Source: Chloroflexota bacterium
GTDB lineage: Bacteria > Chloroflexota > Anaerolineae > Promineifilales > Promineifilaceae
Direction: 5' to 3'
Assembly: GCA_020353135.1 (NCBI GenBank)
Contig: CP070688.1
Coordinates: 2,873,747-2,910,573 of the forward strand
Length of the DNA: 36,827 nucleotides
Part shown: one piece after another, positions 32,842-36,827 of the stretch
How the letters are laid out: each line of letters opens with the position of its first letter
Numbering within the stretch: position 1 is the first letter of the stretch
The notes under the pieces: model-generated
The model's database searches: none
Told to the model about the DNA's origin: nothing
The model's input: only the letters and a program-made list of their open reading frames with translations
Made by a program: the position numbers and the translations under genes

Positions 32842-33951
32842 ATGCTCAAGACCAGCGACTTCAAATACAATCTTCCTGAAGGGCATATCGCCCAAAACCC
32901 GCTCGAGCAGCGCGATGCCAGTCGTCTCTTGGTGTTCGACCGCGCCAAGGGGCGCCTTATCCATCGCCATTTCGCCGATCTGATCGATTATCTAGATCCT
33001 GGCGACATTCTCGTCGCCAATGACAGCCGCGTCCTGCCGGCAAGGCTCATCGGCCGGAAGCAAGGAAGCGGCGGGCGGGTCGAATTGCTGCTACTAGAGC
33101 GTGTGAGCAAGACCCGCTGGCGCGTCCTCGCTGGCGGCAAGCGCTTGAATCCAGGCCTCAAGATCGAGCTGTTAGACCGTGAGGATCGGCCATCCGGTCA
33201 GGCAGCCATGATAAGCGCCAAGCTGGACGGCCCTCAACGAGAAATCGAGTTCGACCAGGATCCAAGCAGCGCCATCGTACAACTTGGGCGTACCCCGCTA
33301 CCGCCCTACATTCACGCCCCGTTGGCCGATCCGGAACGATACCAGACGATCTACGCCCGTCCGGAAGGCTCGGCCGCCGCCCCCACTGCTGGTCTGCACT
33401 TCACGTCGGATTTGTTATTATCACTACGCGAAACGGGCGTCCTCTTCGAGACGATTACGTTGCACGTCGGTCTGGACACTTTCAAGCCCGTTGAAGTGTA
33501 CAACGTAGCCGATCATACCATCCACAGCGAATGGGCGATCTTGTCGCCAGCCTCAGCCCGGCGCATCAACGAGGCCAAGCTTGCTGGCGGCCGGATCATC
33601 GCTGTAGGTACAACCAGCGTCCGTGTCCTGGAAAGCGCTGCTCTTCGCTCGGCTGGAATTGGCGATAGCCTGGCTCAAATCAGCCACAGTGATGCCAGCG
33701 GCGAAACCACGCACATTTGCCCCTGGCGGCCGGTCGCCGCCTTCGAAGGCAAGACCGATTTGTTCATCTATCCAGGCTATCGTTTCCGCGCCGTCGACGC
33801 CATGATCACCAATTTCCACTTGCCAGAGTCAAGCTTGTTGATGCTAGTATCGGCATTTGCTGGCCAGGAAAAGATACTTTCAGCCTATGAAACGGCCGTC
33901 AAGCGGGGCTATCGCTTCTATTCCTTTGGCGACGCCATGCTGATCCAGTAG
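32842..33951 (+). CDS. queA: S-adenosylmethionine:tRNA ribosyltransferase-isomerase
   Basis: A 369-residue enzyme that transfers the ribosyl part of S-adenosylmethionine to preQ1-modified tRNA to form epoxyqueuosine. Motifs are FKYNLPEGHIAQNPLEQRDA, the central RTPLPPYIHAPLADPERYQT, GSAAAPTAGLHFTSDLLLSL, HVGLDTFKPV, and the C-terminal TNFHLPESSLLMLVSAFAG. The ATG at 32842 is favoured because the family begins at this LKTSDF segment; the longer frame overlaps the DUF2905 gene. The length is somewhat above the usual 340-350 because of an insertion rich in polar residues in the middle third. It belongs to the ruvB transcript. Confidence 0.96.
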   Translation: MLKTSDFKYNLPEGHIAQNPLEQRDASRLLVFDRAKGRLIHRHFADLIDYLDPGDILVANDSRVLPARLIGRKQGSGGRVELLLLERVSKTRWRVLAGGKRLNPGLKIELLDREDRPSGQAAMISAKLDGPQREIEFDQDPSSAIVQLGRTPLPPYIHAPLADPERYQTIYARPEGSAAAPTAGLHFTSDLLLSLRETGVLFETITLHVGLDTFKPVEVYNVADHTIHSEWAILSPASARRINEAKLAGGRIIAVGTTSVRVLESAALRSAGIGDSLAQISHSDASGETTHICPWRPVAAFEGKTDLFIYPGYRFRAVDAMITNFHLPESSLLMLVSAFAGQEKILSAYETAVKRGYRFYSFGDAMLIQ

Positions 33952-33957
33952 CCCAGG

Positions 33958-34974
33958 ATGTCCCTCATTCTGCCAAGTCCGACCCAGGCGGCAGAGCCAG
34001 GTTCGTTTTCCATTTTGCTCTTTTCTTTAATGGCAGCCGTCATTCCGACGCTGTTCTTTGTCAGCCTGGTCTATTGGGTCGACCGCTATGAAAAGGAGCC
34101 GCTCTGGCTACTTTCGGCGACGTTTCTCTGGGGAGCAATTCCGAGCATTATGGCCGCGCTGCTACTTAACGCGCTACTTACCGCGCCGCCGACTCTCTAC
34201 GGACCGCATATCGGCCAGATGGTGGGCGTTACGCTTATCGCTCCTGTGGTCGAGGAATCGCTGAAGGGCTTGGCGGTACTGGGGATCCTCTTGCTCTGGC
34301 GGCATGAGATTGATTCACTGCTCGACGGAATCATTTATGGCGCCATGGTTGGCTTTGGCTTCGCCATGGTCGAAAACGTATTCTACTTCATGAGCACCTA
34401 CGCCGAGAGCGGTCAGCATGCTTGGGAGATGTCTGTTTTACTGCGAGGAATCGTTTTCGGTTTGAACCATGCCCTCTATAGCAGCATGATCGGACTGGGA
34501 GTCGCCGTTTCTCGTCTGTCGGACCGTCCAGCTGTCAAGGTTTCAGCTCCTATCATTGGCTGGCTGGCAGCCGTGACCGTTCACTTGATCCACAATCTTT
34601 CGGCCTCGCTGGGCGGCCTGGCGGTCTTTGTGACGCTTTCGAACGCCTGGGGCGGCGTGCTCGTGGTCCTGATCATCATAGCCTGGGCGCTGCTGCAAGA
34701 GAGGCGCTGGATACGGCATTATCTAGCCGAGGAGGTGCAGTTTGGCACAATGACGGCCGAGCAGTATCGTAACGCTTTCTCGAGCTGGCGAGCCTTGGCC
34801 CACCGTTATCATCTGCTGGCGACTGAAGGTTACGGTGCTTACTCGCGTGCGACGCACTTCTACCGATCCTGCAGCGAGTTGGCCTACCAGAAACACCATC
34901 AGGATACCTCAGAACCGGGACAGATGGATAGCATGAGAGAGAAGATCTCTACTCTCAGCCGGCGGATCAACTAG
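33958..34974 (+). CDS. PrsW-family intramembrane metalloprotease
   Basis: A 338-residue protein with about eight helices. The family motifs are present: YWVDRYEKEPLWLL at the N-terminal cytosolic loop, PVVEESLKGLAVL (EExxK metal site), GMVENVFYF-like AMVENVFYFM, and a His in LNHALYSSM. PrsW enzymes cleave anti-sigma factors or other membrane proteins within the bilayer. A cytosolic tail of about 90 residues (WRALAHRYHLLATEGYGAYS and onward) is rich in Arg, Tyr and His and may be a regulatory domain. It starts six bases after queA, so it is cotranscribed. Its target is not evident in this window. Confidence 0.88.
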   Translation: MSLILPSPTQAAEPGSFSILLFSLMAAVIPTLFFVSLVYWVDRYEKEPLWLLSATFLWGAIPSIMAALLLNALLTAPPTLYGPHIGQMVGVTLIAPVVEESLKGLAVLGILLLWRHEIDSLLDGIIYGAMVGFGFAMVENVFYFMSTYAESGQHAWEMSVLLRGIVFGLNHALYSSMIGLGVAVSRLSDRPAVKVSAPIIGWLAAVTVHLIHNLSASLGGLAVFVTLSNAWGGVLVVLIIIAWALLQERRWIRHYLAEEVQFGTMTAEQYRNAFSSWRALAHRYHLLATEGYGAYSRATHFYRSCSELAYQKHHQDTSEPGQMDSMREKISTLSRRIN

Positions 34975-34998
34975 CGGTTTCGTGAGTCGTCGACTTCG

Positions 34999-35481
34999 CT
35001 ACGTCTTGCCTTCTGACTTCAGCAATTCACCGATCTGTTGCCAGTGGAGCTTGTCGTGGCGAACGACCAGGTACAGCAATTCGTGCATGCTTGTATGGCC
35101 AAGGAAGGCATGACGACCTTGCCGCTTCCAGGCGTCAACGCCCAATGGCTTGAGCAATAGCAACGTCTCTTCTCTGGCGCTGACAAAAGAACGCATCGCG
35201 GCGCGCCCGTCCTCGAAGCAGTAGCCCCGCTCGTCAGCCCACTCGTCGGCCGAAACGCCAGGCAAGAACGCGTTTTCCGTTGAGATCAACAGACTAAAGC
35301 GAACCTGGTGTACTTCGCGCTCCACGTCGCGCAGGTGGCACATAACCTCGGTCAAGGACCACCCGTCGCCGGTTGGTTGGCGCAGCCAGTCTATACCCTC
35401 CATGGTATTTAGCGCGCCCACGTTGGCGGCCAGGGTGGCCATCTGCTCCAAGAGGCTCGAAACGGGAGGCGGTGCTTGCAC
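34999..35481 (-). CDS. DinB-superfamily four-helix-bundle protein
   Basis: A 160-residue cytosolic protein. GWSLTEVMCHLRDVEREVHQ carries the first metal-type His, and HDKLHWQQIGELL carries the paired HxxxH near the C-terminus; together they form the three-His site of the DinB/YfiT-like fold. Members act as metal-dependent thiol transferases or hydrolases; the reaction here is unknown. It lies 27 bases after a HAD gene on the same strand and is convergent with the PrsW gene. Confidence 0.85.
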   Translation of the reverse strand: MQAPPPVSSLLEQMATLAANVGALNTMEGIDWLRQPTGDGWSLTEVMCHLRDVEREVHQVRFSLLISTENAFLPGVSADEWADERGYCFEDGRAAMRSFVSAREETLLLLKPLGVDAWKRQGRHAFLGHTSMHELLYLVVRHDKLHWQQIGELLKSEGKT

Positions 35482-35508
35482 TTTCTTTGAGGCGTCCTTT
35501 AAATCAAC

Positions 35509-36240
35509 CTACCGCGCCGGCCAGCCAGCTTGCAGCTGTTGAAACAACTCCTCCAGCCCACCTTGCCCATCCGCTTTGACATCGCCATCGGGCGCCAATG
35601 CCGACACAGGTGGAATCCAGTAAGTGTACAGTCCTGTTCGAGTGGCCGGCACAATATCATTCCCCCAATCATCTCCAACCATCAAGGCCTGACTCGGCTC
35701 GACATCCACGGCCGATAATACTTCGAGGTAATAGGCGCTGTGCGGTTTCGCCGAATGCATATTCTCATAAGCCGTGACCAAAGCATAGTCAAACTCGTCA
35801 ACGCCAACGTCGGCCCATGAAAGTCGTTGCTCGATGGCCCTCCGCGGGAACAGCGGATTGGTGGCGATCACAACCTTGAATCCCCGATCAAAGCACCAGC
35901 GCACCAGATGGCGCGCTATCGGCTTGCGCCTAGTTGTCCTCTTCAACCGGCCGAATTGCTCCTCGTAGAAGGTTGCGAAAAAAGGCTCAACCTCCTCTCT
36001 TAGCCAGCCATTGCGCTCGCAAAATACCCGCCAAAACACGTCGCGATTGGTCATGCTGCGGTCGCCATTATTGATCATCGCCTGGGTCGCGTGCATCAAC
36101 TCCGGCAGAAATCGGTCTGCCTCAATAAGCGGCCGCGCATAATCAGAGAGCAACGGGAAGTAGTTCTGCAAGAATACATTCATGTCATTGCCCAGCAACG
36201 TGTCGTCAAGATCAAATAGTACCGCTTGCAGATCAGACAT
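35509..36240 (-). CDS. HAD-superfamily hydrolase
   Basis: A 243-residue phosphatase-like protein. Motif I is VLFDLDDTLLGNDM close to the N-terminus, motif II is the VIATNPLFP strand, Lys of motif III is in MHSAKPHSAYYL, and motif IV is MVGDDWGNDI. A large helical cap (20-120) contains NRDVFWRVFCERNGWLREEV. The ATG at 36240 overlaps the preceding gene's stop as TAATG and puts motif I at residue seven; the longer open frame runs into the upstream gene. The substrate is unknown. Coupling to the Cys-rich protein and DinB-like protein suggests one operon. Confidence 0.88.
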   Translation of the reverse strand: MSDLQAVLFDLDDTLLGNDMNVFLQNYFPLLSDYARPLIEADRFLPELMHATQAMINNGDRSMTNRDVFWRVFCERNGWLREEVEPFFATFYEEQFGRLKRTTRRKPIARHLVRWCFDRGFKVVIATNPLFPRRAIEQRLSWADVGVDEFDYALVTAYENMHSAKPHSAYYLEVLSAVDVEPSQALMVGDDWGNDIVPATRTGLYTYWIPPVSALAPDGDVKADGQGGLEELFQQLQAGWPAR

Positions 36241-36584
36241 TACTCGTCCTCGCCAAATAGCTCCCGCAGCCCCGGGCGTTCCATCGCACATTTTGGGCAG
36301 CCGACTTCAGGTTTTTCTACGTCAATCAAGTGCCTGCTGCAAAACGCCTTGACCTCGACGCGCCTGTTAAGACCCAGTATCGCGCTCTTGATCGTCGCTT
36401 CCAAGACTAGATCCGGACTGCTGTTAGCCTGCAGAATATCGGGCACCGGGCAGTTGAAACAATCCTTGCTCTGCCAGGCGGGTGATCTTGGGTTATTTCG
36501 GATCAGTCGGCAATCCTCTTCCGAATGACCTCGATGATAATCCTGGTAGTAGAAGCGGCATTCGCGGCCGGCTGGTGTCAACAT
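36240..36584 (-). CDS. Cys-rich protein of unknown function (metal-binding candidate)
   Basis: A 114-residue soluble protein. Cysteines occur as C9 (GRECRFYYQDYHRGH), C25 (SEEDCRLI), the pair C42/C45 (DCFNCPVPDI), then C82 with H85 (FCSRHL) and C96/C99 (GCPKC). This looks like two metal sites: an N-terminal four-Cys site and a C-terminal zinc ribbon of three Cys and one His. The ATG at 36584 is preferred because the longer open frame would read back through the tRNA terminator. I recall similar proteins as hypothetical in Chloroflexota; the function is unknown. It is translationally coupled to the HAD gene. Confidence 0.75.
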   Translation of the reverse strand: MLTPAGRECRFYYQDYHRGHSEEDCRLIRNNPRSPAWQSKDCFNCPVPDILQANSSPDLVLEATIKSAILGLNRRVEVKAFCSRHLIDVEKPEVGCPKCAMERPGLRELFGEDE

Positions 36585-36621
36585 GGGTGTTCTATCTATC
36601 TGAATGCTCCAACAGAGAAAC

Positions 36622-36652
36622 AAAAAAAGCGACACCCATCTGGCGTCGCTTT
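36622..36652 (-). terminator. Rho-independent terminator after tRNA-Arg
   Basis: Read on the minus strand, AAGCGAC pairs with GTCGCTT around a short loop that can pair further, followed by seven T. It lies six bases downstream of the tRNA-Arg 3' end and ends before the Cys-rich gene, which therefore needs its own promoter in the next 40 bases or read-through. Confidence 0.85.
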
Positions 36653-36658
36653 CAAGAA

Positions 36659-36732
36659 TACGCCCGGAGAGACTCGAACTCCCGACCTTCTGGTTCGTAG
36701 CCAGACGCTCTAATCCACTGAGCTACGGGCGC
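36659..36732 (-). tRNA. tRNA-Arg(ACG)
   Basis: A 74-base cloverleaf on the minus strand. Acceptor arms are GCGCCCG and CGGGCGT with a G-U first pair and discriminator A. The D stem is GCTC/GAGC, the anticodon stem TCTGG/CCAGA with loop CTACGAA (anticodon ACG at 36698-36696), a five-base variable loop, and T loop TTCGAGT. The CCA end is not encoded. The A at the wobble position is normally deaminated to inosine to read CGN codons. Confidence 0.95.
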
Positions 36733-36789
36733 AGGATCTTAAGACCTCGCCTTCGGACAAGCAATTCCGTACTCGTCAGTCTCAATCAG

Positions 36790-36827
36790 CGGGGTGGCAG
36801 GGATTCGAACCCTGGAGCGGCTCTTAC
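36790..36827 (-). tRNA. Partial tRNA, identity unknown (3' half only)
   Basis: On the minus strand, a T arm (CAGGG, TTCGAAT, CCCTG) is followed by an acceptor strand CCACCCC and discriminator G; CCA is not encoded. Before the T arm, GAGCCGCTC could form a short variable-arm hairpin, hinting at a class II tRNA such as tRNA-Ser. The anticodon lies beyond the window edge. It sits 57 bases upstream of tRNA-Arg and is probably cotranscribed with it. Confidence 0.8.

Noticed and set aside
1..36827. CRISPR array, prophage or integrated plasmid
   Set aside because: No regularly spaced repeats, integrase, capsid, tail or replication genes were seen. The only mobile element is the insertion sequence at the left end, and tRNA-Arg shows no flanking duplicate 3' end.

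Overview
The window looks like a chromosomal segment of a Chloroflexota bacterium (Anaerolineae/Caldilineae-like). This is an inference from gene content: several GT-C membrane glycosyltransferases with a shared C-terminal beta-domain, a DUF2905 protein, a Cys-rich protein of a kind I associate with this phylum, secreted proteins with a Y-(L/M)-P-x-V motif behind the signal segment, and mid-50s GC by eye with very frequent GGCC/CCGG words. No sequence search was possible.

Layout. (1) 1-1600: an IS4-superfamily-like insertion sequence with a minus-strand transposase, ragged terminal inverted repeats, and a hairpin that would bury the transposase ribosome binding site. (2) 9003-1621, minus strand: TatD nuclease, GT2 glycosyltransferase, GT4 glycosyltransferase interrupted by an in-frame amber codon, DUF2142-like GT-C protein, O-antigen-ligase-like polymerase/ligase, LysM lipoprotein. 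Several of these overlap as ATGA. (3) 9209-18747, plus strand: PIG-L/LmbE deacetylase, tryptophanase, a secreted FN3/LamG-like protein, and three GT-C membrane glycosyltransferases. (4) 23289-18786, minus strand: two more GT-C glycosyltransferases. (5) 23541-29656, plus strand: secreted unknown protein, ClpS, class III aminotransferase, DHDPS-family aldolase/lyase, HAD phosphatase, two small unknown proteins, secreted esterase. (6) 31395-29689, minus strand: uracil phosphoribosyltransferase and a WecA/TagO-like phosphoglycosyl transferase. (7) 31522-34974, plus strand: ruvB, DUF2905, queA, PrsW-like protease. (8) 36827-34999, minus strand: partial tRNA, tRNA-Arg(ACG), terminator, Cys-rich protein, HAD hydrolase, DinB-like protein.

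The dominant theme is envelope glycan assembly. A WecA/TagO-like initiator, cytoplasmic GT2/GT4 enzymes, a deacetylase, polyprenyl-sugar-dependent GT-C transferases and a Wzy/WaaL-like polymerase together resemble a lipid-linked glycan or S-layer/glycoprotein modification locus. Chloroflexota generally lack LPS, so 'O-antigen ligase' should be read as a family name only. Five GT-C proteins carry the same roughly 130-residue C-terminal beta-domain, about seven copies in all, which is the most distinctive structural signal here. The rest is housekeeping (recombination, tRNA modification, pyrimidine salvage, N-degron proteolysis).

No gene-free stretch exceeds about 300 bases. The longest (11443-11678, 23290-23540) contain good sigma70-type promoters. 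I saw no CRISPR array, prophage, rRNA gene or integron.
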